Assembly: GCF_016595235.1 (NCBI RefSeq)
Contig: NZ_JAENHL010000007.1
Location: 2,201,434-2,265,433 of the forward strand
Source of the DNA: Taklimakanibacter albus
GTDB taxonomy: Bacteria; Pseudomonadota; Alphaproteobacteria; Rhizobiales; Aestuariivirgaceae
DNA length: 64,000 nt
Reading direction: 5' to 3'
Position numbers and translations under genes: made by a program. The notes below the pieces were generated by a model. The model searched no databases. It was not told the origin of the DNA and saw nothing but the letters and a program-made list of their open reading frames with translations. How positions within the stretch are numbered: the first letter of the stretch is position 1; the number at the start of each line of letters is the position of its first letter. Positions 36,718 to 45,437 of this stretch are shown in pieces.

Positions 36718-37620
36718 TTATTTGTACTGATCGGCATTGTCCTTTGTGACGAGCACCGTGCCGGTGTCGATCACCGCGTCGATCTTCTCGCCCTTCTGGA
36801 GCTTGATCAGATTCTCGACCGCGAAGGCGCCCATATTCTTGGGCGCCTGGGCGACGGAAGCCGTCATGTCGCCGGCGAGGATCGAGGCCGCGGCATCCGG
36901 ATTGGCGTCGAAGCCGACCACCATGACGTCCTTCAGCTTGTCGGCCGCCTTGAGCGCTTCGACCGCGCCCAACGCCATATTGTCGTTCGACGCGAAGACC
37001 GCCTTGATATTGGGATTGCCGGTGAGGATGTTCTCCATCACCGACTGGCCCTTGGCGCGATCCCAGTCGGCCGGCTGCTCGGCGACGACCTTGAGGCCGC
37101 AGCCTTCCAGGCCTTCCTTGGCGCCGGTGGCGCGAGCCTGGCCGGTCGACTGCGTGATGATGCCCTGCAGGATCGCCACTTCAGAGCCCTTTTCGATCTT
37201 CGAGCAGATGAAGTCGGCGGCGAGCTTGGCGCCGACCTGGTTGTTGGTGCCGATGAAGGTCACGCCTTCATTGGTGCCCTTGGTGTCGACGAAGACGACC
37301 GGCACGTTCTTGGCCTTGGCGGCATCGACGACGGCGGCCAGCGCATTGGGATCGGTCGGCGCCAGAGCGAGACCGGAAATGCCCTTGGCCAGCATGTCCT
37401 CGAGCTGACCGATCTGCGCCTGGACATCGGATTCGGCCGGCGGCGACATCACCACGACCTCGACGCCGAGCTCCTTGCCCTTCTCTTCGGCGCCCGCCTG
37501 CACCGCCGCCCAGAACGGGTTGCCGGCGCCGGGGCCTTTCATGTCGAGCACGATCGGATCGGCGAAGGCCGAGCCGGCAAGCGCTGCAAGTGCGGCACCC
37601 GCGATCAGAAACTTCTTCAT
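36718..37620 (-). CDS. Sugar/cyclitol ABC transporter substrate-binding protein (RbsB-like)
   Basis: 300 residues with a signal peptide (KKFLIAGAALAALAGSAFA). The periplasmic-binding-protein type 1 fold shows GNPFWAAVQAGAEEKGKELG, VVMSPPAESDVQAQIGQLED, ALAPTDPNALAAVV and AVFASNDNMALGAVEALK. In this island it is probably the inositol-binding protein. It is the last of three ABC genes on the strand; a 9-bp hairpin sits just upstream. A GGGAGGACTAA ribosome-binding site precedes the ATG. Confidence 0.9.
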   Translation of the reverse strand: MKKFLIAGAALAALAGSAFADPIVLDMKGPGAGNPFWAAVQAGAEEKGKELGVEVVVMSPPAESDVQAQIGQLEDMLAKGISGLALAPTDPNALAAVVDAAKAKNVPVVFVDTKGTNEGVTFIGTNNQVGAKLAADFICSKIEKGSEVAILQGIITQSTGQARATGAKEGLEGCGLKVVAEQPADWDRAKGQSVMENILTGNPNIKAVFASNDNMALGAVEALKAADKLKDVMVVGFDANPDAAASILAGDMTASVAQAPKNMGAFAVENLIKLQKGEKIDAVIDTGTVLVTKDNADQYK

Positions 37621-37659
37621 TTAGTCCTCCCATGAAGCATGACGTCTCCGCAACACACA

Positions 37660-37687
37660 GGACCCGGCAGGAGACAGGGCCGGGTCC
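37660..37687 (-). promoter_or_regulatory. Intercistronic stem-loop before the binding protein gene
   Basis: GGACCCGGC (37660-37668) and GCCGGGTCC (37679-37687) pair over 9 bp with a 10-base loop. No T run follows on the minus strand, so it is not an intrinsic terminator. It more likely protects the downstream binding-protein mRNA. Confidence 0.6.
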
Positions 37688-37693
37688 ATAAAG

Positions 37694-38680
37694 TCATTTG
37701 CGCGTAGCAGCGCGCCGTCTGAGCACGTCGATATAAACGGCGATGATGATGATCAGGCCGATGAGGATCTGCTGCCAGAACGGGCTGATATTGTTGAGAT
37801 TGAGCCCATTGCGGAGCAGGCCCATGATCAGCACGCCGGCCAGCACGCCCAGCACCGTGCCGCGTCCGCCGAAGAAGCTGGCGCCACCGATGATCACCGC
37901 GGCGATCGCATCGAGCTCATTGCCGATGCCGGCGAGCGGGAAGCCGGAGTCGGTCCGGCCCGCCAGCAGCAGCGCCGCAAGCCCGGCGAAGAAGCCGCAG
38001 ATCGCATAGACATAGACCAGCACCCGGTCGACATCGATGCCCGACACCCGCGCCGCTTGCGGATTGCCGCCGATGGCGAAGATATGCCGGCCCATATTGG
38101 TGCGGTTGAGGAAGAACCACAGGCCCACGGCGCAGATGATGACCAGGAAGAAGCTGAAGGGAACGCCGGCCGGCGGCAGGAAGATGCCGAAGTCGAAGAC
38201 TTTCTGCCCGGCGAATCGCACCTCCGGCTGCAGGCCCGAAATCGGCGCCTGGCTGATCAGGCTGGTCAGGCCGCGCGCGATATTGAGCGTGCCGAGCGTC
38301 ATGATGAAGGGATGCGGCAGCTTGAGCAAGGTATAGCCCAAGCCATTGACAAGGCCGCAGGCGGTACCGACCAGAGGACCGATCAGGAGCACGATCGGCC
38401 AGGGCACGCCGGCCTTGTCGGCGACGGCGAGACAGATGATCGACAGGCCGAGCACCGAGCCGACTGAAAGATCGATACCTGCAGTGATGATGACGACGAA
38501 CATGCCGAGCGCCAGCATCGCCGGATAGGCGTTCTGCTTGAGGATGTTGGAGAGATTGGTGGCCGACAGGAAGGTCGCCGGCTGTGTCGCATAAAGAATC
38601 GCCATCATCACGAGAACGACGAGGATGATGCCGTAGCTTTCGAGGAAACGCGACAAGGCGGGATTGTTGCTGATCATCAA
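37694..38680 (-). CDS. Sugar/cyclitol ABC transporter permease (RbsC-like)
   Basis: 328 residues with about ten hydrophobic segments. Typical blocks are ITAGIDLSVGSVLGLSIICL, FIMTLGTLNIARGLTSLIS, IFAIGGNPQAARVSGIDVDR and IIGGASFFGGRGTVLGVLAG, all family signatures. It forms the channel with the single-domain ATPase encoded just upstream, with which it overlaps by 4 bases (ATGA). Confidence 0.94.
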   Translation of the reverse strand: MMISNNPALSRFLESYGIILVVLVMMAILYATQPATFLSATNLSNILKQNAYPAMLALGMFVVIITAGIDLSVGSVLGLSIICLAVADKAGVPWPIVLLIGPLVGTACGLVNGLGYTLLKLPHPFIMTLGTLNIARGLTSLISQAPISGLQPEVRFAGQKVFDFGIFLPPAGVPFSFFLVIICAVGLWFFLNRTNMGRHIFAIGGNPQAARVSGIDVDRVLVYVYAICGFFAGLAALLLAGRTDSGFPLAGIGNELDAIAAVIIGGASFFGGRGTVLGVLAGVLIMGLLRNGLNLNNISPFWQQILIGLIIIIAVYIDVLRRRAATRK

Positions 38681-39462
38681 TGCACCTTGTCATGCGCAAG
38701 CTGCGCGGTATGGCCCTTCGTTCCCATGATCCAGCCGATGACCTCGTTGCGGTTGGTCTCGACGAGCGGCGCATCGGCGAAATTGGTGCCCTGGAACAGC
38801 GCCATCACGCGGTCACAGGCATAGAAGATGTCGTCCATGCGATGCGAGATGATGATGACCGCGACGCCATGCTCCTTCAGCGTCTTGATGAGATCGAGAA
38901 CCTTGCCGACCTCCTTGATGGCGAGCGCCGCCGTCGGCTCGTCCATGATGACGACCTTCGCGTCGAAAGCGGTGGCGCGCGCGATGGCGACCGCCTGGCG
39001 CTGGCCGCCGGACAGTTCCTCGACTGGCTGGTCGACGCTTTTCACATGGATCTTGAGCTTGTCAAGATGGGCTTGCGCCATCTCGCGCTCCCTGGCCCTG
39101 TCGATGACGGTGAGCCCGCCGACCTTGGTGCCGGGCTCGCGGCCGAGATAGATATTTTCGTAGATCGGCAGGTTCCCGGCGAGCGCGAAGTCCTGATAGA
39201 CCATCTCGATGCCGCTGTTGCGCGCGACGCGCGGGCTCGAGAAATGAACGGGCTGGCCCTCGAAGATGAGCTGGCCTTCGCTCGGCTGATAGAGGCCGGA
39301 GAGGATCTTCATGAGCGTGGACTTGCCGGCGCCATTGTCGCCCACCACCCCCAGCGCCTCGCCGGCATTCACATGGAAGTTCACATTGCGCAGCGCGGTG
39401 ATCGCCCCGAAATACTTCGTGACGCCTTTGGCCTCCAATAATGGGGTCTGCGTGACGCTCAC
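38677..39462 (-). CDS. Sugar/cyclitol ABC transporter ATPase, single domain (FrcA-like)
   Basis: 261 residues from GTG 39462, preceded by GGGAGGAT. It has Walker A GDNGAGKSTLMKILSG, Q-loop VYQDFALAGNL, signature EELSGGQRQAVAIARAT, Walker B VVIMDEPTAAL and switch ISHRMDDI. RbsA, XylG and IatA carry two such domains in about 500 residues; this one has a single domain, as FrcA of the rhizobial fructose importer does. A much longer upstream frame runs through the regulator gene and is not coding. First gene of the ABC operon. Confidence 0.92.
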   Translation of the reverse strand: MSVTQTPLLEAKGVTKYFGAITALRNVNFHVNAGEALGVVGDNGAGKSTLMKILSGLYQPSEGQLIFEGQPVHFSSPRVARNSGIEMVYQDFALAGNLPIYENIYLGREPGTKVGGLTVIDRAREREMAQAHLDKLKIHVKSVDQPVEELSGGQRQAVAIARATAFDAKVVIMDEPTAALAIKEVGKVLDLIKTLKEHGVAVIIISHRMDDIFYACDRVMALFQGTNFADAPLVETNRNEVIGWIMGTKGHTAQLAHDKVH

Positions 39463-39505
39463 CTGTCTATCCTCCCTCTTCAGGATCCGGCAGTCGGTCT
39501 GAAAT

Positions 39506-39570
39506 AGAATATTCTGTTGATTATTTTTGTGATTAGAATGTTTATTCCATTTTTGCTTGACGTCGTCAAG
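39506..39570. promoter_or_regulatory. Control region with AGAA-N6-TTCC site and palindromes
   Basis: Between the ABC operon and the RpiR regulator gene lie AGAATATTCT (39506-39515), AGAA-TGTTTA-TTCC (39535-39548) and the odd palindrome CTTGACG-T-CGTCAAG (39556-39570). The AGAA-N6-TTCC site recurs before iolC and resembles the GGAA-N6-TTCC motif reported for rhizobial IolR. It is probably bound by the adjacent RpiR protein. Confidence 0.6.
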
Positions 39571-39591
39571 CCCTTCTGTTGACATGCGTCC

Positions 39592-40422
39592 ATGACCACC
39601 GCCGACACGACGCCCCGCGATTTCGCCGCATTGAAGGCGCTGATCATCGAGCGCGGCAAGACGCTGCCCAAGCGCCTGAGCCAGATCGCCGCTTTCGCGC
39701 TCGACCATCCCGACGATATCGCTTTCGGGACGGTGGCCTCGATCGCCGAGCAGGCCCAGGTGCAGCCCTCCTCGCTGATCCGCTTCTCCCAGGCCATGGG
39801 CTATCAGGGCTTCTCCGAATTGCAGGAGATCTTCCGCGCCAGGCTGCGCGACCGGGTGCCCAATTACGAAGAGCGCATCGCGCAGTTGCGCGAGCATGCG
39901 AAATCGGCGTCCAAGGCGCATATCCTGTTCGAGGGTTTTTCGGAGGCGGCGCAGAAATCGATCGCCGATCTGGGCAGCAAGCTCGAGGCCGGAACGCTCG
40001 ACAAGGCCGTGGCGCGGCTGGCGGCGGCGCAGACGATCTATATCGTAGGTCTCAGACGCTCCTTCCCGATCTCCTCTTACGTGGCCTATGCCTTCGGCAA
40101 GCTCGGCATCCGCCATGTGCTGATTGATGGGCTGGGTGGATTGGCGTCCAACGATCTCACTTTCGCAACCCCCAAGGATGCGGTGCTGGCGGTGAGCTTC
40201 ACCCCCTATGCCAGCGAGACGGTGACGCTCGTCACGCAAGCCGCCCGCATGCATGTGCCGGTGATCGCCATCACCGACAGCGCGTTCTCGCCGCTCGCCC
40301 GCGACGCCGAAATCTGGTTCGAGGTGGCGGAGGCCAATTTCGAAGGCTTCCGCTCGCTTGCGGCGACGCTGGCACTCGCTATGACGCTGACGGTGGCCGT
40401 GGCGGAGAAGCGCGGGAGCTAA
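39592..40422 (+). CDS. MurR/RpiR-family regulator, probable inositol repressor
   Basis: 276 residues. The N-terminal helix-turn-helix domain (KRLSQIAAFALDHPDDIAF then GTVASIAEQAQVQPSSLIRF and SQAMGYQGFSELQEIF) is followed by a SIS sugar-phosphate-binding domain from about residue 130 (KAVARLAAAQTIYIVGLRRS). It stands between the ABC genes and iolG/iolC, where IolR repressors of this family sit in rhizobia; the effector is probably a phosphorylated inositol intermediate. The name iolR is likely but not proved. Confidence 0.88.
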   Translation: MTTADTTPRDFAALKALIIERGKTLPKRLSQIAAFALDHPDDIAFGTVASIAEQAQVQPSSLIRFSQAMGYQGFSELQEIFRARLRDRVPNYEERIAQLREHAKSASKAHILFEGFSEAAQKSIADLGSKLEAGTLDKAVARLAAAQTIYIVGLRRSFPISSYVAYAFGKLGIRHVLIDGLGGLASNDLTFATPKDAVLAVSFTPYASETVTLVTQAARMHVPVIAITDSAFSPLARDAEIWFEVAEANFEGFRSLAATLALAMTLTVAVAEKRGS

Positions 40423-40445
40423 ACATCCTCGCCCCTATCCCAATA

Positions 40446-40547
40446 CGTCATCCCGGCGAAAGCCGGGATCCATTGAAGCCCTTCAACGCGAGCACCACTG
40501 CAGAATTTGCACGAATTTAATGGGTCCCGGCTTTCGCCGGGATGACG
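40446..40547. repeat. Two-armed palindromic element, copy 1
   Basis: 102 bp. The left end CGTCATCCCGGCGAAAGCCG and the right end CGGCTTTCGCCGGGATGACG are inverted copies over about 29 bp with two mismatches. Each arm also forms its own hairpin (TCCCGGC-GAAA-GCCGGGA). It lies between the convergent RpiR gene and iolG. Confidence 0.88.
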
Positions 40548-40578
40548 GTACTTTCTTCCCGCGAAGCGGGCCAAAATA

Positions 40579-41571
40579 CTATTTCACCTTTACGGGCTTC
40601 CCTGTCTTCCAGCTTTCCGTCGCCGCTTCGGCGAGCTTCTGGGCCTGAAGCCCATCATGGCCAGAGGCGGTAGGTGCCACACCCTTCTCGATCGCATCAA
40701 GGAAAGCCAGCACTTCGAGGCGGTAGGCTTCGGCGTAGCGTTCGATGAAGGAGAAGGGAATCAGGTCGCTGGTGAAGCCGTCGCCATTGGCGCATTCGAC
40801 CGTCGTCAGGTGGATATTGCCGGCGCGAAGCATCGCCTTGCTGCCATGCACTTCGATGCGCTGATCGTGGCCATAGGTGGCGCGCCTGGAATTGGTGATG
40901 ATCACCATGGCGCCGCGCTTGGTCTGCATATGCACCGCGGCGGTGTCGATATCGCCGGCCTTGCCGATGGCGGGGTCGACCATATTGCCGCCGAGCGCAT
41001 GGACGATCTCGATCTCCTCACCGCCCAAAAGGAAGCGCGACATGTCGAAGTCGTGGATCATCATATCGCGATAGAGACCACCCGAGCGTTCGATATAGGA
41101 GACCGGCGGCGGCGCCGGATCGCGGCAGGTAATGGTGACGATCTCGACATCGCCGGCTTCCCCCTTACGCAAGCGCTTCTCGAGTACCGAGAAATTGGGG
41201 TCGTAGCGGCGATGAAAACCGATCATCAGCGGCACCTTGGCCTTCTCGACGACGGCGAGACATTTCTCGATGCGCTCGACCGAGAGCGACACCGGCTTCT
41301 CGCACAGGATCATCTTGCCGGCTTGCGCCGCGGCCTCGATCAGGTCGGCATGGGTGTCGGTCGGGGTGGCGATGAGGATCGCATCGGTGTCCTTGGCCTT
41401 GATGACCTCTTCGACCGAGGCGACCTTGGCGCCAACGGCCTTGGCGAGGCTGTCGGCAGCCTTGCCGTCGGCGTCCGCCACGTAAGCCACCTTGGCGCGG
41501 CCGGAATTGGCCAGCGTATTGCCATGAACCTTGCCGATGCGGCCGGCGCCCAGAACTCCGAAGCTGATCAT
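40579..41571 (-). CDS. iolG: Inositol 2-dehydrogenase
   Basis: Oxidises myo-inositol to scyllo-inosose with NAD. 330 residues from ATG 41571 (MISFGVLGAGRIGKVHGNTL), preceded by GGGAGG. The Gfo/Idh/MocA fold shows ILCEKPVSLSVERIEKCLAV with the catalytic Lys, and GFHRRYDPNFSVLEKRLRKG and GGLYRDMMIHDFDMSRFLLG, the IolG-type catalytic Asp/His block. It is divergent from iolC, sharing its control region. Confidence 0.93.
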   Translation of the reverse strand: MISFGVLGAGRIGKVHGNTLANSGRAKVAYVADADGKAADSLAKAVGAKVASVEEVIKAKDTDAILIATPTDTHADLIEAAAQAGKMILCEKPVSLSVERIEKCLAVVEKAKVPLMIGFHRRYDPNFSVLEKRLRKGEAGDVEIVTITCRDPAPPPVSYIERSGGLYRDMMIHDFDMSRFLLGGEEIEIVHALGGNMVDPAIGKAGDIDTAAVHMQTKRGAMVIITNSRRATYGHDQRIEVHGSKAMLRAGNIHLTTVECANGDGFTSDLIPFSFIERYAEAYRLEVLAFLDAIEKGVAPTASGHDGLQAQKLAEAATESWKTGKPVKVK

Positions 41572-41586
41572 GCGACCTCCCAAAAC

Positions 41587-41630
41587 AGAACAAATATTCC
41601 GAATTGACGATTGAATAGAATTATTGTTTC
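41587..41630. promoter_or_regulatory. Two AGAA-N6-TTYC sites between iolG and iolC
   Basis: AGAA-CAAATA-TTCC (41587-41600) and AGAA-TTATTG-TTTC (41617-41630) have the same spacing and lie 30 bp apart centre to centre, about three helical turns. Together with the site at 39535-39548 they define a probable regulator motif for the inositol genes. Confidence 0.62.
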
Positions 41631-41669
41631 ATACCGTCAAGCACAGCAATCAAGGACGATCGGCAGGCC

Positions 41670-43565
41670 ATGGCGCAACTGGATGTGATCACCATTGGCC
41701 GGTCCTCCGTCGATCTTTATGGCCAGCAGATCGGCGCCAGGCTGGAGGATATCGGCTCTTTCGCCAAGTCTGTAGGCGGCTGCCCGTCCAATATCGCCAT
41801 CGGCACCGCCAGGCTGGGCCTCAAATCGGGCCTCATCACGAGGGTCGGCGATGAGCAGATGGGTCGCTTCATCACGGAGCAGATGGCGCGCGAGGGCGTG
41901 TCGCTCACCGGCATCGCCACCGACAAGGAGCGCCTGACCTCCCTCGTCCTCCTCTCGGTCGAGAACGACAAGAGCTTCCCGCTCATCTTCTACCGCGAGA
42001 ACTGCGCCGACAGCGCTTTGTCGGAGGCCGACATCGACCCCGATTTCATCCGCTCGAGCCGGGCCGTGCTCGTCACCGGCACGCATTTCGCGCGCGCGCA
42101 TAACAGCGCGGCGCAGCGTAAAGCGATCCGGATCGCCAAGGAGAGCGGCGGCAAGGTCATCTTCGATATCGACTACCGGCCCAATCTCTGGGGCCTTGCC
42201 GGCCATGCGGCGGGCGAGGAGCGCTACATCAAATCCGACAAGGTCTCGGAAAGCCTGCAGGCCATTCTCCCCGATTGCGACCTGATCGTCGGCACCGAAG
42301 AGGAAGTGCATATTGCCGGTGGCGCCGAGGACACGCTCGCGGCGCTGCGCAAGATCCGCGCGCTCTCGAAGGCGACCATCGTGCTGAAGCGCGGGCCGAT
42401 GGGCTGCGTCGTCTATCCCGACGCCATTCCGGCCCGGATCGAGGACGGCATCGTCGGCAAGGGTTTTCCGATCGAGGTCTATAATGTGCTGGGCGCCGGC
42501 GATAGCTTCATGTCGGGTTTCCTGCGCGGCTGGCTCAGAGGCGAGGACCACGCGACCTCGGCGACCTGGGCCAATGCCTGCGGCGCTTTCGCCGTGTCGC
42601 GTCTCCTCTGCTCGCCCGAGATCCCGACCTGGGATGAGCTGCAATATTTCCTTAAAGCCGGCAGCCCGCACCGCGCTTTGCGCAAGGACGAGGCGATCAA
42701 CCATGTCCATTGGGCGACGACACGGCGGCCGCAGGCGAAAAGCCTGCTGGCGCTGGCGATCGATCACAGGAAGCAGCTCGAGGAGGTCGCCGACAAGCTC
42801 AGCGTGCCGCGCACGCGCATTGCCGATTTCAAGCGCCTGGCGGTGAAGGCGACGGCGCAGGTGTCCAGGGGCAAGGAAGGCTTCGGCATGCTGCTCGACG
42901 ACACCTATGGCCGGGAAGCCATGTTCGACGCGGCGCAGCACAATCTGTGGGTCGCGCGGCCGCTGGAGGAACCGGGGTCGCGGCCCTTGCGCTTCGAATT
43001 CACCCAGGATGTCGGCGCCCGCCTCGCCGAATGGCCGGTGACGCATACGATCAAATGCCTGGCTTTTTATCATCCCGACGATGACAAGGCTCTGAAGGAC
43101 GAGCAGGCGCAGAAGCTGCGCACGCTGTTCGAGGCGGCGCGCCGGGTCGGCCGCGAGCTGATGGTCGAAATCATCTGCGGCAAGAACGGGGCGCTCATGG
43201 ACGACACGGTGGCGCGCGTGCTGGACGAGCTCTATGGGCTCGGCATCAAGCCCGACTGGTGGAAGCTCGAGACGCAAGCCTCGGGCGCGGCCTGGAAGGC
43301 CATCGGCGAGGTCATTCAGCGCCATGATCCCTATTGCCGGGGCGTCGTGCTTCTGGGCCTCGAGGCACCGGAAAGCGAGCTCGCCCGGGGCTTCGAGACG
43401 GCCGCCGGCCAGCCGGAGGTCAGGGGATTTGCCATTGGCCGCACGATCTTCAATGATGTGGCGAAAGACTGGCTTGGCGGGCGCTTCGGCGACGACCAGG
43501 CGGTCGCCGACATGGCCGGGCGCTTCGGCAAGCTCGTCGATTTGTGGAAGAGGACGCATTCATGA
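41670..43565 (+). CDS. iolC: 5-dehydro-2-deoxygluconokinase fused to DUF2090 aldolase-like domain
   Basis: 631 residues. The N-terminal PfkB kinase phosphorylates 5-dehydro-2-deoxygluconate; visible motifs are GGCPSNIAIGTARLG near residue 35 and VLGAGDSFMSGFLRGWL near residue 272. The C-terminal half (from about 340, KSLLALAIDHRKQLEEVAD) is DUF2090, related to class I aldolases and thought to cleave the phosphorylated product. This fusion is the usual alphaproteobacterial IolC. The stop overlaps iolD in ATGA. Confidence 0.95.
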   Translation: MAQLDVITIGRSSVDLYGQQIGARLEDIGSFAKSVGGCPSNIAIGTARLGLKSGLITRVGDEQMGRFITEQMAREGVSLTGIATDKERLTSLVLLSVENDKSFPLIFYRENCADSALSEADIDPDFIRSSRAVLVTGTHFARAHNSAAQRKAIRIAKESGGKVIFDIDYRPNLWGLAGHAAGEERYIKSDKVSESLQAILPDCDLIVGTEEEVHIAGGAEDTLAALRKIRALSKATIVLKRGPMGCVVYPDAIPARIEDGIVGKGFPIEVYNVLGAGDSFMSGFLRGWLRGEDHATSATWANACGAFAVSRLLCSPEIPTWDELQYFLKAGSPHRALRKDEAINHVHWATTRRPQAKSLLALAIDHRKQLEEVADKLSVPRTRIADFKRLAVKATAQVSRGKEGFGMLLDDTYGREAMFDAAQHNLWVARPLEEPGSRPLRFEFTQDVGARLAEWPVTHTIKCLAFYHPDDDKALKDEQAQKLRTLFEAARRVGRELMVEIICGKNGALMDDTVARVLDELYGLGIKPDWWKLETQASGAAWKAIGEVIQRHDPYCRGVVLLGLEAPESELARGFETAAGQPEVRGFAIGRTIFNDVAKDWLGGRFGDDQAVADMAGRFGKLVDLWKRTHS

Positions 43566-45409
43566 CCAAGACGATCCGCCTCACAATGGCCCAGGCGCTG
43601 GCGCGCTTCCTCACCCGCCAGATGACGATGGTCGACGGCAGGAAGGTTCCGCTCTTCGCCGGCGTCTGGGCGATTTTCGGGCATGGCAATGTCGCCGGCA
43701 TGGGCGAGGCGCTGTATGGCGTGAAGAATGAATTGCCGACCTATCGCGCCCATAATGAGCAGGCCATGGCGCATGCGGCCATCGCTTTCGCCAAGGCGAC
43801 GCGCCGGCGCCGCATGATGGCCTGCACCACCTCGATCGGTCCCGGCGCGCTCAATATGGTGACGGCCGCCGCCGTCGCGCATGTCGACCGCCTGCCGGTG
43901 CTGTTCCTGCCCGGCGACATCTTCGCCAACCGCAAGCCCGACCCGGTGCTGCAGCAGGTCGAGAATTTCGGCGACGGCACGGCCTCCGCCAATGACTGCT
44001 TCCGCCCCGTCTCGCGTTATTTCGACCGTATCGCCAGGCCGGAGCAATTGATCCCGGCGCTCTCCCGCGCCATGGAAGTTCTGACCGACCCGGCCGACTG
44101 CGGCCCCGTCACGCTGGCGCTCTGCCAGGATGTGCAGGCGGAAGCTTTCGACTATCCGGAGAGCTTCTTCGTCGAAACAGTCTGGACGCAGCGCCGCATT
44201 CGCCCCGATGAGAATGAGCTGGCGCGCGCCGTTGCAAGATTGCGCGACGCCAAGAAGCCGGTGATCATTTCAGGCGGTGGCGTGCTCTATTCGGAGGCCT
44301 CCGCCGCCTTGGCGGGCTTCGCCGAGCGTCATGGCATTCCCGTCACCGAGACGCAGGCCGGCAAATCGTCTTTGCCCTTCCTCAATCCGCTCAATATGGG
44401 CGCCATCGGCGTCACCGGCACATCCGCTTCCAATCGCCTGGCCGAAGAGGCCGATATGATCCTGGCGGTCGGCACGCGCTTGCAGGATTTCACCACTGGC
44501 TCCTGGGCGCTGTTCAAGAATGAAGGCAAGACGATCATCGGCCTCAACACGCAGGTCTTCGATGCCGGCAAACATCGCGCTTTGCCGCTCATCGCCGATG
44601 CGCGCGTCGGGCTCGAGGAACTGTCCACCAATCTCGGCAGCTATAAGGCACCGGCCACCTGGACCAAGTCGGCGCAGGATGGCTTCAAGGCCTGGATGAA
44701 GGAGGCCGATGCGGTGACGGCCGCCACCAATGCGCTGCCTTCCGATGCGCAAGTGATCGGCGCGGTGCAGCGGGCGCTCGGCCGCGATATCTCGCTGCTC
44801 TGCGCCGCGGGCGGGCTGCCCGGCGAGTTGCACAAGCTCTGGCAGGCGAGCACGCCGTCTTCCTATCATCTCGAATATGGCTTCTCCTGCATGGGTTATG
44901 AGATCGCCGGCGGCCTCGGCATGAAGATGGCGCAGCCCGAGCGCGAGGTCGTGGTGATGGTGGGCGACGGCTCCTATCTCATGCTCAATTCGGAAGTGGC
45001 CACCTCGGTGATGATGGGCATCAAGCTCACCATAGTACTGCTCGACAATCGTGGTTATGGCTGCATCACCAGATTGCAGAAAGCGACGGGCGGCGCCCGC
45101 TTCAACAATCTCCTGGCCGACAGCGTGCATGAGACGCTGCCCGAGATCGATTTCGCCGGCCATGCCCGGAGCATGGGCGCCCTCGCCGAAAAGGTGAATT
45201 CACTCGCTGATCTCGAAACGGCGCTGAAGGCGGCGAAGGCCAACACGCGCACCACCGTGATCGTCATCGACACCGATCCGTGGGTCTCGACCGAGGCCGG
45301 CGGCCATTGGTGGGATGTGGCGGTGCCGGAAGTGTCGGTGCGCAAGGAAGTCGACGCGGCGCGGAAGAAATATGAGACGGCGGTGAAGCAGCAGCGGATC
45401 GGGGATTGA
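43562..45409 (+). CDS. iolD: 3D-(3,5/4)-trihydroxycyclohexane-1,2-dione hydrolase
   Basis: ThDP-dependent enzyme that opens the inositol-derived ring diketone. 615 residues from ATG 43562, overlapping the iolC stop. The N-terminal domain has KNELPTYRAHNEQAMAHAA, including the catalytic Glu region, and TTSIGPGALNMVTAAAVAHV. The C-terminal ThDP site is VVVMVGDGSYLMLNSEVATS followed by DNRGYGCI. Length and motifs fit IolD rather than other ThDP enzymes such as acetolactate synthase. Confidence 0.96.
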   Translation: MTKTIRLTMAQALARFLTRQMTMVDGRKVPLFAGVWAIFGHGNVAGMGEALYGVKNELPTYRAHNEQAMAHAAIAFAKATRRRRMMACTTSIGPGALNMVTAAAVAHVDRLPVLFLPGDIFANRKPDPVLQQVENFGDGTASANDCFRPVSRYFDRIARPEQLIPALSRAMEVLTDPADCGPVTLALCQDVQAEAFDYPESFFVETVWTQRRIRPDENELARAVARLRDAKKPVIISGGGVLYSEASAALAGFAERHGIPVTETQAGKSSLPFLNPLNMGAIGVTGTSASNRLAEEADMILAVGTRLQDFTTGSWALFKNEGKTIIGLNTQVFDAGKHRALPLIADARVGLEELSTNLGSYKAPATWTKSAQDGFKAWMKEADAVTAATNALPSDAQVIGAVQRALGRDISLLCAAGGLPGELHKLWQASTPSSYHLEYGFSCMGYEIAGGLGMKMAQPEREVVVMVGDGSYLMLNSEVATSVMMGIKLTIVLLDNRGYGCITRLQKATGGARFNNLLADSVHETLPEIDFAGHARSMGALAEKVNSLADLETALKAAKANTRTTVIVIDTDPWVSTEAGGHWWDVAVPEVSVRKEVDAARKKYETAVKQQRIGD

Positions 45410-45437
45410 GGTATCATTGTGGGTATCCACTCCCTAC

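Noticed and set aside
38677..40254. A 525-codon version of the ABC ATPase reaching through the RpiR gene
   Set aside because: ATPase homology begins at the GTG at 39462 with a good ribosome-binding site; the extra part is antisense to a clear regulator.
41637..43559. A 640-codon minus-strand open frame antisense to iolC
   Set aside because: iolC motifs are intact over the whole length, and the antisense product has no recognisable domain.
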